NCBI GenBank assembly: GCA_028532985.1
Contig: JANCIK010000009.1
Coordinates: 1,612,001-1,676,000 of the forward strand
From: Stropharia rugosoannulata
Taxonomy: Eukaryota > Basidiomycota > Agaricomycetes > Agaricales > Strophariaceae
Direction of reading: 5' to 3'
Length of the DNA: 64,000 nucleotides
The notes beneath the pieces were generated by a model. The model saw only the letters and a program-made list of their open reading frames with translations. It was not told where the DNA came from and made no database searches. Both the position numbers and the translations under genes were made by a program. This document shows, in pieces, positions 1 to 12,500 of the stretch. Within the stretch, counting starts at the first letter, position 1. Each line of letters begins with the position of its first letter.

Positions 1-1549
1 CGCTTACATATTCGCATCGCGTGTCATGCGTAGCGGACTTCCTCCTGTATCTGCCGAGCCATTTTCACGTTCCATCCTTCCTTCCAATATGTCATCACCA
101 CCCACTCATACCCCATGCCACGCGCTGGCGTATCCCACGCCTTTGTCGGGCCATCACTCGAACACGAAGACCGAGTAAAAAAGTGTAACAATACGCAATG
201 CACACCTGGCTGCCTGCCTCGCGTTCGCCGCGCGGGAGAGATATGCCTAGAAGAATTCAGCCCTCGTCTCCGGTCTTCATCTGCCATCTCTAACTGTCTT
301 ATCTTCTGTCTTATTTTTTCTCTCTCCGTCTACCTGTCTGTCTCCCTCCCTTGCTGTTGTCGCTAGTTATGTATATACGTGCGCCCCTCCACCCCAACGT
401 CGGCGGTGCGACCTATCTCTGTATCGATCTATGTAGAAGCGCGATGTGCGCATTTTTTTTTGGATTGCTATTGCTAAAAATGAATGAATTGAATGGTCTG
501 ACTTGCTCGTTTCAAAAAATATACATTTGTAGTCGTCGTTGATACTAGCACACAAGCAAGGTAAAAAGAGCAATATTTAGGGGCTCTTTGTTATTTTAGA
601 TTGACTACTTACGCAGTAATCTTAGCACAATATTTTATCGGGAACAATGGTGTTCAAAATCGTTGACTACATACATTGTTGAACTGCCAGAAGAGTAACA
701 CTAGCAAGGGAAGTATATTTTCGATAAGGCGCATGTATGCACCCACAAATGTCCGAAGTAGTACATCAAGTAGATTACATGCGTCACTGGCGGCCGTTGG
801 GGCCATAAATTTTCAGGGTGAGTCCGTAATCTCGTCGTCTTGCGTTCTTACTCAGCCTTCTGATCCAGGCTTTCAGCAATATTTGCCGCATAAATGCCAA
901 TTATGCCTGCACTATGTTACTTCGTGAACGCGTATTGAGTATCTTGTCGCTGTTGTTTTTGTATGGGTTGCGATTGGAGGTTCAACAGTTTGGCACACAA
1001 CCAAGACAAAGGCAGCGCTATGAGCGCTATGTTATTTTAAGATGCGTCTGCGACTCGCGCGCGCGGCGTAAAACGGTAGTTATACAAAAGTGTAGGTGGC
1101 GAGGGTTGTCGCAAGGAATATGTACAGCAAATGGAGACAGGCATAATCAGAGGCCGCTACAGAAAAAATATACAGTGCAAGTCGGCAAGGCGGATACAAG
1201 CTACATACATCATGAATGGATGGGCTGGGGATATGGGGAGAATGCGTGGGTATGTATGGGGGTATGGTGGATAGTGTGTATGTGCAATGGAACTAGTCAA
1301 GATGAACCAAAGAGAAAGTGCAAGAGCCAGGAATAACGAAGATGGAGAACCGGGCATAAGATCGCGTGACGTTGCGTTAATTTAATAAGAGCGCTTAAGG
1401 TGTGCATTCGGCATGCGCTATGGCGTGAATTGAATCGATGCCGGTATTTTTCGTGGTGCGTGATGATTAGGAAGATAAGGCAAGAGGGAGACCGGGATGG
1501 GACATATGTGCAGGACCAGACTGACTTAACAAACAAAAAGAAATAGTAG
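1..1549. other. non-coding stretch, 3' flank of the CENP-B-type gene
   Basis: I see no convincing gene here. The open frames are short, lack recognisable domains and have no plausible splice partners. Positions 280-365 are pyrimidine-rich, with many TCTCTC and CTGTCT runs, and 440-480 is A/T-rich. The part next to 1549 should include the 3' UTR of the minus-strand gene that ends at 1550. Confidence 0.5.
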
Positions 1550-2775
1550 TTACTTCTTCCTCTGGACTGGAGGGAAGTTCATGCGGTCGTAAGGGATACC
1601 GATGACCTTGTTGAAGATAAAGTACTTGACCTTCATGAGGGCGTCCCTCTCGTCATTCTCGAGAAAGTCCTCGTCGAGGCTCTCGATATAACCGATGACA
1701 ATGTCCATGGCATCGTCCGCCTCTTTAGCAGTGGGGATGGGAGCCTTTTTTTCGATGCGGCCCAAAGGAACGATAGGGGAAGGCTCAGGCGGGAGGCGGG
1801 GTGGGTAGTGGACGACATGGTGGGTGTAGATATCGGGCGAGTGCTGGATGGCGGCAGCGTCTGGGGAGGACTCGGGGACGGTGGAGATGGGTGGGAGTTG
1901 TTGGTGGATGGGTGGATCGGGGATGGGCTCGGGAGCCCAGTGCTGCTGCTGGGGCACTGGATGGTGCTCGATGCGGTCGGCGCGCTGGTCGTCGTAGGCG
2001 TTAACGATGGGCTGGTGGTCCTGAGGCTGGCGGGGCGGCGCGCGTGCCCACTCGCCGCGTTTGATAGCATTGCGGGTCTTGAAATTCTCGACCCACCCCG
2101 AGGAGGCTTTGAAGCGATCGGTGTCGATGCCAAATTCTTGTGCGATCTGGAGGGCGGTGGAGCGGATGAGGGAGTCTGTTATGCTCATGCCACGTTCGGA
2201 CCAGAGTGCGAGGTGGTCGCGCATGCGCTCGTCAACATCGGGGAACTTGCTCGGGCTGAAAGGGAGTCAGCTGGAAAGTGAGAGCACAGTAATATGACGA
2301 CGCACCGATGGCGGACAGTCTGCATATCTGACTCTGCAGAGGGCGACAGACGCAACCACTTGTCCTTTTGTTTAAGGATCTTAGATATGGTACTGCGCTC
2401 GACCTGGAAGTGGGCGGCAACGTCTTCCTGGCGGGTGTGAGGGTGCTGACTATGGTAGAGGCAGATGTTTTTGCGGTCGATGTCACGGAGACGGTGCTTA
2501 ACGTGCCTGTGGCGGGGTGGGGAGCCCGCGACGGGCGGCGGGGACGAATTGCTGGAGCTCACCGTTGGTGACGGATCGCGGTTGTTGGAGAGGGGCCGCA
2601 TATATGGGGACAGGGACGCGCGGCGGGCGCGGCGGAGGGCGTCGTGGACGTCGTGGACATTGTGGGGGTCGTGGACGTCGTGGACGTCGTGCGGGAGGGC
2701 GTCGTGGTGAGTGTCGGGAGGATACGGAGACGCCATTGGAAAGTCTGCTTGGTTGGGGAACCAGAGGGCATCCAT
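1550..2775 (-). CDS. HTH CENP-B-type DNA-binding protein
   Basis: Two exons (2775..2306, 2255..1550) encode about 391 aa. The intron of 50 nt starts GTGCG and ends CAG, and phases match. The N-terminal ~75 residues are low complexity with repeated His-Asp-Val. Residues ~85-150 look like a centromere-protein-B N-terminal helix-turn-helix (RQEDVAAHFQVERSTISKIL). A second CENP-B/Tc5-type DNA-binding domain follows (FGIDTDRFKASSGWVENF). The rest is Pro/Gln/His-rich and ends in a conserved-looking acidic then hydrophobic helix (ESLDEDFLENDERDALMKVK). There is no DDE transposase catalytic domain. This suggests a host DNA-binding protein derived from, or sharing ancestry with, pogo/Tc5 transposase DNA-binding parts, as in fungal Abp1/Cbh-type proteins. 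The exact role, centromere or transcription, cannot be told from sequence. Confidence 0.85.
2641..2707. repeat. degenerate 9-nt tandem repeat within the CENP-B-type gene
   Basis: The unit GTCGTGGAC (plus strand) recurs five or more times with small changes. On the coding strand it gives the His-Asp-Val/His-Asp-Pro repeats near the N-terminus of the CENP-B-type protein. Length could vary between strains. Confidence 0.8.
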
Positions 2776-5700
2776 GATAAGTCGATGGGGAAAAGGAAAA
2801 AGAGGCGCGTTATAAACTCACCCTAGTGGGCGTTCAGGTCAAAGGCCTACCCCAGCCATTTCCATATCGGGCGTGTCCTTTTTGAGCCGCCCATCACGCC
2901 CGTCGCCCCGGGCAGCGGCGGGCAGCGACGGGCCGGGGCCGTTGCCCAGGGGAGATGAAACTCCCTCGGTCAGTCTCCCTTATCTCGTTCCTCCCCTCAA
3001 AGACTACCTGACAATGGCACGCTGCTACGCCTCACCTCGCCATCCGATCGTCCATCCGCGCGCCTATCCATTTCTCCCGCGATTCTGGGGTCCACTCATC
3101 TGGCGTGCCTCGTCTATTTCTGCCTTCGCACTCGCGGACTTGCAATTGCCTTCGAGGTGCACCAGTCCCAGCCGCTCTTCTGCGCCCTGCACAGATGCTG
3201 GTTTATGCAACCTTTCTTCATCTTCTCTGCTGTATAGCCCTCGCTCTGCGTCTCATAGCAGGGGATCGTCGACGGTCGTTGCCTCGTCACCTGCGGCACT
3301 CTCAGCCTGTCGTTAGCAGATCCAGGACTAGGGCGCCTATTGTTTGCTAGCCGCGCTCTAGACCTTGCCTTACTTTGTCGTCTGCAGGATCATCGTTTTC
3401 ATCTTCCTTGCGCTTCCGCCTGGTGCATATATGCAAACAGACGCGAGGTCCTTTCCATCAGGGGACCTGCCTTATCGATACAAATCACTATTCATACGCC
3501 TCTTCACGCATATAGTCTAGCCCAATTTACTCCCCGCTGCCTTTTTAATCAAAATGCGGAGACAAAGTAAGCAGACCTTCCTCGCTCACTTGAGGCGCAT
3601 CTACGATGCTTTGTGGGTGCACGGAAAAAGTTGGGCCCGAAATTATTTTTTTCTCGACTTCCCAGCCGCTGCGAGCGGATCCATATTTCCTGCATCTCCG
3701 GCGGGATTATGCGGCACGTCAACCGGGAACAACGTACTCCAACCAAGGTGGATCTAGTATAAACGACGGAGCGATTCTCCTGTAGACTGTGCGCGAGCGT
3801 CGCACAGGGCTGCAACCCAGTCGTACGTTAGCCAGGATCTGATATATGACTTATAGAAACTCATCGTGCCACGCGCCGGGCCAGCTGATTTGACGCGCGC
3901 GCGATAGCTGCATAAACGACGCGCACGTGGAGTGTTATGAAGACGCTCGAGAAATGCTGTGAGTAATTCTCTCTTTGGACGTACCTATACTTCCGCTTCA
4001 TCTGCCTGCACCTGCACGTCTTGGTTTTCAATAAACAGCGAGTATTGCACACTTTGATACACCTGTACGAGATTACGTCTCCGGCCGCGTGGACTACTTG
4101 CAGGCCCATGGGATGTGTAGAATGCCTTCAGGCCTTCACGAATCATCGCAGGCCTACTCATCTCCCTGAACCCGTGATGCTAGGAGGCTTGATAAGTAAT
4201 GGTCCATCGCGTCCTCGCGGCCGCTGGACGAGCAGGGGAGCACTTCATCTTCCACAAGAAGCGTGAGTATGCCGTGTCTCCTGATCGGTCTGTGGCGGTC
4301 AGTACCTGTTAAGTGGGATCTCAATCTACCCTGCTGATACGCCTTCGTGTTCGGGTACGACACCGCTGACAGGACCCCTCATTTTCTCGATCGTCCACCC
4401 TTACCTGCGAAGTAACTTATGTACATACAAGCGAGGCCTTTGCCACGTGAGGTCAGCCAACCAGTCATTTTACATTACCTAGCCGCCACGATGTGTCTAT
4501 GTAAATACATATGTATGTATATCTCACTCTTTGCAGACATTGCTCCGCATCTCAGTAGCAGCTCCGCCGGGAGGGAGATTTTGGAGTTGGTTACTACTTA
4601 ATAGACCAGCGCAATATACATAGACGCCTGTTCACCGCCTGCTTGGTGCAAGCTCAGCGGAAGCATTAAAGTATGTTGCGGGCTGGGCTCTATGCCTTGC
4701 AATTCAAAGCCTTACAATGTACAGCTCTGTTCTTCGCTGCCTCGAGCCCGGGTACGCTCTCACGGATGCTCCTGGAACCTGCGGCGAAGTGGATAAGGTT
4801 TATGGGCTTCTCAGTTAGGCAGTTGTCCACAAAAAGTGCCGAGCGGCCCCTGGGAAATCAGATCCCGTCTTCCCAAAATGGCAAGCACGTCCCGTAGCAG
4901 GTCCCGGCACCGATCGGCATTGTATGAGTATCAGCCATCGCACCGCTGGGTCTTGCTCCCCATCTCCGTCTGTGCGGACGCCGCGCACCACTGCTGCGCT
5001 ATCTGTAGGAGTAAGTCAGCGACTGTCTGTGGGAGTCTGCACGCAGGTGATAAGAACAGGATTAAATTAAATGGGCTCGTTTTCGCGTGCACGTGTGGGG
5101 GTGGATAATTATACGACGCGGCGACACATATGTGGCAGAAGAGCACCGTGCTTCCCCACCTTCCTCCTTCTCACTGGTTCCAGAGAGTCCGGTAGGGGGC
5201 GCTGGAAAATCCCGCGGGGCGGAAGTGGGGGTGCGCATTAGACGCTATGTTGACATTTGGCCATCTGGGCGGTAGACAGCCTCCAGCGACTTCTCATATC
5301 GATCGGATCCAGGACAACTATATAGTGGGAACTTTACCGTCGCGCCCCACGAACGACTGCGTTGCAGATTTATACATATTTCTCTTACATAGGTACTTCG
5401 GTCGTGTTTGTGAATATACTTTTTTTTTTGAGCATATCTGAGGCGAATCCGATGGTTTGTCATGTAGGTAGCGGTATAATAATGCATATATGAGGCACGC
5501 ACATGAGGGCAAGCCAGCTGAATCACCAGGTATTTTAATAGATTCATAATTATACCCTTTTCTTGCCCAACGGGCTTAAGGCAATCGTCTTGGTTTATTA
5601 CCTGAGTGCATTTCCTGCCAGTCTATGTAAGTCATTAATACGTACGTTATTAATGTTAGTGCTGATCCACGAGGCAATTTGAAGGGAAAAATGAATTTAT

Positions 5701-6281
5701 TGTTGGCGTATATCTGGGAAACGCTGGTCAATGAAGATGGTTAGGGGAGGAGTAGTGTACATATCGCAGATTTAAAATTCGACAATCGTGCATACGTGTA
5801 TCATTCGCAAGTTATCCATGGGAAATTTATGCGGCGTCGCGCTCACGACACTCCATCCTGTCAGCCGCAGACACGAAACTCGCGATCAAATCTTAACTTT
5901 GTTGGGCAACAAGTGGACGATGGTTAGCAAGGTTTCTAGCTTCTGACAAGTCGTGAAAGTGAAAAGCGGGCTCACGGGCGTTTCAGCGTGGCCGCTCCAC
6001 TTGCCATTTCATCCCCGCTGTCAAACAAGAGTATTTGTTCCTTGACGTCATGAGCTTAGCAGTGGTCCGTCCCAGACTCATTTCTTGTTGAAGGTAGAGC
6101 CTATTTACGTTGTGTATTGTTCAAGCAATCACGGAACGACACTACGTGAGCATGCACATCAGAACGTTCCATGTATTATTTAATGTTGTATTCGCGCTGC
6201 AGGTTCATGTATGCTGGCGCTTGAACACTTGTAGCCGAACGGTTTGAACTAGCCGTTATCACGAAGTCTGCAAAAGACATC

Positions 6282-6346
6282 GTGCCACTCGGGCGTTGCC
6301 GAGCGGGGAGCGCGAAGCGCCCAGAATGTACGATAGGTTATGGCAC
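6282..6346. repeat. small nested inverted repeat
   Basis: GTGCCA at 6282 pairs with TGGCAC at 6341, and GGGCGTT at 6291 pairs imperfectly with AAGCGCCC at 6315. It could fold as a hairpin in DNA or RNA. The arms are short and it may be chance. Confidence 0.25.
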
Positions 6347-6998
6347 TGGGAGCGCAGGTGGAAGCGCGATTACTCGGGACAATTAAAACTCGTGCTCTAA
6401 TTGTGTGCCGTTATAATGAAACAGATATAGGCGTGGATGGAGCACAGACGCGCTGGGTTCTTCTAGGTTCCTTTTCGATGTTGATGCAGGCCCTACTTGG
6501 GAATCTTTAATGCGCAGCTATCATCGAGATGTGTGGCGTTCAGAGTGGATAAAAAATATCATTGGCTGACACAACCCATTGGCTGGCGAAACGCCGCTAT
6601 CATATTATTGGCGGAGACCCTTATTGGCGGCTTTTCAGACGGACATTCTATCGTTTTGACACGGGCAAAGGTAGTTATATTTGTGGAAACCGAGTCTATA
6701 AGTTACATGGTCTGGACATAGTCCAGGTCGCCCCTTCGTATCTGCACTTTAGATGAGCAGGGGTCCTGGAGAGTCCTAGAGGTGGAGCTCTTTACTTTGG
6801 TGCCGTTCCCCGTTCGTCGTTAACGGACCAATTATTAGATTACCCCGATAGCAGCACCCCTGGCTCGCGTGGCCAATCACCCGAGACTTTGTCTAGTCCA
6901 CGTATGACACAAGAGACGGACCAGCTGGTATCTAATTTATTTCTTGACGTTTCGGGAGTAGTTGCGCATCGCGCATTTGCAAGGTATGGCGGATTGCA

Positions 6999-7006
6999 TG
7001 ACGTCA
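6999..7006. promoter_or_regulatory. CRE/ATF-like palindrome TGACGTCA upstream of AOX
   Basis: A perfect 8-bp TGACGTCA lies about 400 bp upstream of the AOX start codon. bZIP factors of the CREB/ATF class bind this core in fungi and animals. Its use here is inferred only from position. Confidence 0.45.
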
Positions 7007-7077
7007 CAGCCGAAGATCGAGCAGCAGCACGCCGCTGGGTCTGAAATAGGCATTTGTCTTTCTTCCACGCCCGGCAG

Positions 7078-7082
7078 CCAAT
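7078..7082 (+). promoter_or_regulatory. CCAAT box upstream of AOX
   Basis: CCAAT followed by CAG (CCAATCAG), about 325 bp upstream of the AOX start. This is the HAP/NF-Y consensus. HAP complexes control respiratory genes in fungi, so the site is plausible but untested. Confidence 0.4.
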
Positions 7083-7339
7083 CAGAGGGCGCGGTCACAA
7101 TTAAAGTGCGTTTATTCGGAGGCAATTGGTGGACTTCTTCCCATTCACGCAAGTCGCGACGCTCCTCCGCTGCCGCTGCCTGTGATAATGTCCAATTTGC
7201 AGGTATATGCGCCCTCTTGTGATAGTCTTATGGCTACATCGCGCTCACCGCATCAAGGTTGTTCACTGCATTCCTCGGTGGCAACCGGGCCCATGACTCA
7301 CGACACGGACGGCCTCGGGACAAGGCGTGTGCGGGCGAC

Positions 7340-7346
7340 TATAAAA
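7340..7346 (+). promoter_or_regulatory. TATA box of AOX
   Basis: TATAAAA lies 59 bp upstream of the predicted AOX ATG, a suitable distance for a core promoter with a short 5' leader. Confidence 0.5.
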
Positions 7347-7404
7347 CAAGGACGTCCTGGGCCATTAATGCGCCAAAAATATCTGATTGGCTACCCTCTA
7401 TACA

Positions 7405-9129
7405 ATGATCAGGACATCGATGATCAAGTCCTCGCCAGTGCTAAGGCTAACCTGCGTGGCTACGTCGCGTCCTCTGTCGACTCTTGCCTTGACGCACAGC
7501 CGCCCGCTGCTGTTTCCTATTGGGGAACACAGTTTAACGTCATACAGGCACCTCTCGACGACTCGGTCTGCGGCAAACGATCCGCTGAGCAAGTCGACTT
7601 CGCACAAGAAGGCTACACCTGTCCATCGACGTATGTAGTACACTTCGTGTATGCTGTTCCTTTTTTATTGATAATCTTAATCATTTCAGAGGAAAATCCT
7701 GGCTCTTCATCGCAATTTACTTCTCAATTGACAAAGCATGATGCGGTCAGTACCGTTCCAGAGATGGTCCGGGGGGACTGGGTGCTCTTTCATCCCGTCT
7801 ATTCAAACGAGGAATTGCGCGCTGTCGAGGTAGGATGCCGTCAATCCATGTCTGTCCCATTCTAACTTGATCCAGGTTCTTCATCGAGAATGTCAAACTA
7901 TTGGAGACAAGCTTGCTTATGGCTTAGTCAAGCTATCACGTACTATTTTTGACTTCGTCTCCGGATATAAACATATCGATACTCCCCCTGCTCCTGGTAT
8001 GACCATCGAGGAATTGAGAAAGGCAGGGTACCTGCTGTCCGATAAGCAATGGCTCGATGTACGTCGGTATAGATGTTCTGAGATGCATATATTGATCAGG
8101 GGTCGGCAGCGCATTCTGTTCTTAGAGACTATTGCAGGGGTACCAGGAATGGTCGCTGCCACTCTTCGCCACCTTACAAGCCTCCGACTCATGGTGAGAT
8201 ATTTTCCTTTTTTAAGTTCTTAATATTTATCTGATCTGTGTCAGAGACGCGACAGCGGATGGTTAGTATACAAACAGCATCACCTAACAGCTGCATAATT
8301 CTTCAATCAGGATTCACACTTGTCTGGAAGAAGCCGAAAATGAACGAATGCACCTCATGTATGCTATGTTTTATCGGTTATATTCAAAAAGTCTCATGAT
8401 AATTGTTACGTAGGACATTCATGACCCTTCGCAAGCCTTCGATGCTCTTCAGGCTCATGATCCTAGGGGCCCAAGGCGTGTTCTACAACCTTTTTTGTAT
8501 GTGCAATGTGGTGTCACACTTCTCCCGAGGGATGCTCATTCTTATCTTCGCCTAGTCCTGTCGTACCTTGTTTCTCCCAGAATATGTCATCGCTTTGTGG
8601 GACACCTGGAGGAAGAAGCCGTATTGACATAGTATGCACTCCTTGTTCCCTTCACGTCTCTGACCGCTTATACCTTCACTGTAGTACACGCTGCATCGCT
8701 GACCTCGAATCAGGGAAAATACCAGAGTGGTGAGCTTACCGATAAACCTTACATATCTTTTATCTGTTATTGATGTCTGTGCAGGAGTAACATCCCCGCA
8801 CCCGAAATCGCGATCGACTACTGGCGCCTCCCCGAAGACGCGAAGCTTTTAGACGTCATTTATGCTGTCCGATCCGACGAGACCACGCATAGATTCGTCA
8901 ACCACAGTTTGGCGAACTTGAACCCTGCCACGGATGTGAACCCTTTTGCACTTCGTGAGCCCGATATGCACGTTAAAGGGAACAAGATTGAGTATGAGAA
9001 TTTTGTGGTCATTGATAAGCATTTTGTTGACCGTCAACTAGGTTCAAACGCTGCGAGTCAGAGGAGTACGTCAGGCACTCTCACGAGCTTATGACGAAAG
9101 GAAAGGAAAGGTCTATTCAGTCGAACTGA
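7405..9129 (+). CDS. AOX1: mitochondrial alternative oxidase
   Basis: Eleven exons (7405..7630, 7690..7829, 7876..8058, 8110..8193, 8245..8261, 8311..8358, 8414..8496, 8556..8631, 8685..8729, 8785..8991, 9042..9129) encode about 398 aa. The enzyme is a di-iron ubiquinol oxidase on the matrix side of the inner mitochondrial membrane that bypasses complexes III and IV. The N-terminus is a basic, Ser/Arg-rich presequence. Di-iron ligands are visible in [30 protein letters not shown] and RSDETTHRF. The start at 7405 is the first ATG in the presequence frame. Exon 5 is only 17 nt. The last intron begins GTATGA. Splicing it restores the usual charged C-terminus ([12 protein letters not shown]), while reading through gives an unrelated tail. 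Identification is firm and individual splice sites are very likely. Confidence 0.96.
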
Positions 9130-9559
9130 AGGACTCTGGTGAATTATTTTACGCGTCTCTTGTTTTCCTCTATTCCGAAATTTTTGCATCTCATATATCT
9201 TGCATCCTGATCTTGGAATCCCATTTATTGTAGTGCATATACTAATTACTTATACTTATATTCCCCACTCTCGCTGTATTGTATCCCTTCCTGCGTTTAT
9301 AAATAATACCTAAACTGTCATAATATGTACTTGTGCCCGATATTGAATCATTGATTACACGGACTTGTGAGAGGTCTTTTAGCTCCTCTTTTACCCCAAT
9401 TGCTTTGGTACTTTGGGAGGTTATATTTAGAGTCGATATGACGCCATGGCAATCATGAATCTCAGTGACTGACCGTCACTTACCCACTCTGCTACTACTC
9501 ACCATTTTTGACCAACACACACCTCACTACGCGTCACTGCCAGCGCGAGGTCGATTGTC
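9130..9559. other. AOX 3' flank and SPO71-like 5' flank
   Basis: No gene seen. The left part is AT-rich (around 9230-9330), consistent with a 3' UTR and polyadenylation zone. A C/A/T-rich stretch sits just before the next start at 9560. Confidence 0.5.
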
Positions 9560-12500
9560 ATGGCCTCAGCTCATGCCACGGACAGCAGTGGGACCGGTCC
9601 CTTGCTACAGGAACCGCGTGTAAAGCTCCCTCATGGCAGTTTAACAGGGGAACGATCGCTTCACCGCATCTTCATAGGGCCTATGCCAGAGAGGATCATC
9701 TCTCAAGCTGAATCTCAGAATCAGAAGAAGCAAATGACCTTAGGAAGCATGTTCTCTTTGACTATGAACAATGACCGCGCCAGCAGTCCTGCTGACAGGG
9801 CAGAGGAGGTCGCACACCTCGTCAAAACACATGCCTTGCGGTTTTTCTTGCATGAAGGCGGCGACGAGGACCAATGGGATACGCGCCAGGAAGAGAGTAC
9901 CGTGGAAGAGCTGGTCCAGCGCTGGAAGAACAGTGAATGGGGCCGCCTGTGGCAGCGCCGTAACGAGCGCCACCGAAAGCGCGAGCCTGGTTTCCGGTCT
10001 GCGAGCACGCCGCAGTGGTTCGGGGCTAGCTTTGAAATCGGGAACATCTTAGGCGTTAATGTCCTCACTGAGCAGATGCATGCGCACGACAAGGGCCTCC
10101 ATTCGTCTATTAGAATCCCTCCGTCGACGGAAGATTCGAATAGGAGTCTACGTCCTCCCGTCTCGCCTATTTCTGCCAATGATGAATCGCCTTCTGGCCG
10201 CCGCTCTTTCTCCCTCGTGCGGGGGACCTCGTATAAGACTAGTCAGTACGAAACCGCGCGTACTACAATGGTGACTACAGCGGACGAGGTCGGTTCAGGA
10301 TATTATTTCACTCCTACGTCGTCGCAAACCAGGCTTCTGGAACCTAGTAGCAGTGACATGCCGCAGGGGCCTGAGCGAAACCTTAAGGCAGAATCACAGC
10401 CTAATCTGCCACTCAGTACTACACCGCGGAAAAACGTTCTTCGCTCGCAAACTGACACACCTACGAGGCCGATTTCTAAAAGCAAGGGGAAAATGGTGCA
10501 TTACGATTTGGCGCAAATTGGGAACTCTGTTTCGGAGACTTCGTCTATTGATGGACCCGCTCCCCCTGAGCGAGTGCTGCAGAGGCAGATGAGCTCCCTG
10601 CCCGCAAACACAAGTTCTGCCGCTGCATCTGTTGCATTGGCAGAAGCAGAAGCAGAGCGGGCAGCTAAAACACAACTGCCTGGAGAATCTGAACATGACG
10701 ACATTGTACTGAAAGGTAATTAAAGTGCGCAAATATAGAGGTCAAGTGTGTCGCCTGACTTCGACGAGAGATAGGATGCTGGTGAGGGTGAGCTACTCAA
10801 AACAAGAGCACATAATACGCTTCGACGAAGCGATGAATAGAACTGCACACAATTTAAAGTACGAAGACTGGGGCGAATTCCTCGTAGCTTGGAGGAAGGA
10901 CAACATAGAAATTTATAGAGATCATGTCAGTCCATAAAGTAGGTATGTTTCATTTGATCTAACGTGTTTGCCTCTACAGAACACATTGGGCAAAGAATGG
11001 TTCACCGGCCACAAGCACTTATTATATGTCATTCCTTTATTGTCGTTGAAGACCAAACTATCGTTATACTCCTTCGTTGATATGACATTCTGCATAACAA
11101 GTTCGCCAACCGCTGCGTCGTTGAACTCGGAGAAATCTCGATGGCATCTTAGTCGCGAAAAGGAAGGCACCCATGTTTTTATCTTCAAAGTGAAAAGCAG
11201 GTCAAGAGCATATGATTGGATATGGAAGCTCTGGTAAGCATTTTACTGTTTTTTTTTGAGAGAGAGAAAAGAAATCTTACATAAAATTTGCATACCCACA
11301 TGCATATAGGCGGTTTATGGGGGGTCAACTTCCACCTACATTAGACATATATAATCCACGCTTGGATGCCAGAGTTACAATCGACATCCCAGAGACGAAG
11401 GCAAAGGACGATGACGATATCTATCCCGCATTTTCGCGCAGAAACATCATCGACACCTGCACGAACTCACTTGTGAACGTACCGGACTGGAAATTTCTGA
11501 TGGATGAGCAAATCAAGATAGGACATTCGTTGGAACTGGCCTGGAGGCACGCGGCAATCCTGGACTGGATATGGCTTGAGAAAGATGTCGACGGAAAACA
11601 GAGGCAGTGGCACGTCTTATGCGGGCTAGCTCTGCGTCAATTGGTCAGTGTTAATTTTGGTGCAGCTTCGGGCAGTGCTTCTCATCGATAATGCATTTTC
11701 CCTAGGCCGGAAAACCACCGTCTCTGGAAATCAGAATTGCACCCCATGAGCCTGCAGATCTTCGCCTGAAAAGTGGAGAGCTTTTAGAGGAGCCGCCGAG
11801 CATCGAGGGCTACCTCGACCGAATCAGGCCAAACACGCAGACTAAGCAGTCCATCTACATCTCTGTCCATAGCGGTTACCTGTATTTGCTTCACTCTCTA
11901 AGCGCATTCCCACCGACGCCGCCTGGACTGAATGATTTCGGTGCTGAAAATATCGATGGACAAATCCGAAAGTTGCGGCAATCGGAGATCCATCGTGGGG
12001 TGAACCAAATTGCCCATTCCATGTCAACGCTAGACCTGCGTGCCATTGTCGCTGTACGCAGGGCTTCGCACCCTTCTGCACCGCATACCCACGATGTCAG
12101 AGCCCAGCACGATGAAGATCCAATGAGCAATTTTACTCACAACGAACCTGCGATTATAGAAGACGAAGAAGACGCGGGAGGAGAGGAAGGCCTATCTGGA
12201 GCGCACAACCGTGCAGAAATGCGCATGAGGCGCTCCTTCGAGCTATTATTGAAGTCGGGGCATGTTTATCGCTTCGAGGTGAGCATGCAATTTCCTAGTC
12301 TCTTTTGAAGTTATATTTAAATCATAATTAGACCCATTCGTGTCGTGTTACCATTGAGTGGATAACAAGACTTCGCGCTCTAATACATTATTGGAAGCAG
12401 CGGCACCGCATAGAGGCTAAACAAGAGATCGAGCTAGCACAAGCACAGAAACCAAGGCTGACACCACTTACACGCACGCACTGTAATGATCATGATGAAT

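Larger units (their letters stand above)
2776..7404. other. 4.6-kb intergenic region between divergent CENP-B-type and AOX genes
   Basis: No supported gene. The region starts with a GC-rich block (about 2880-2945). After that it is mixed sequence with many short shadow frames but no domain and no exon chain I could assemble. A near-palindromic TACATATGTATGTA run lies near 4505. The right end holds the probable AOX promoter. It is unusually long for this gene-dense window, so long 5' UTRs or non-coding transcripts are possible but not shown. Confidence 0.5.

Noticed and set aside
914..1336. 140-codon plus-strand open frame
   Set aside because: No ATG-anchored domain, no motif, odd composition and no splice partners.
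1633..2286. Long overlapping open frames on both strands in the CENP-B-type gene
   Set aside because: They are shadows caused by GC-rich, repeat-like codon use. The spliced minus-strand frame alone gives HTH domains.
7182..7865. 228-codon plus-strand open frame covering the AOX leader, exon 1 and intron 1
   Set aside because: Its first part is out of frame with the mitochondrial presequence. Only its end overlaps AOX exon 2, and normal GT-AG splicing joins the true presequence frame to the AOX core.
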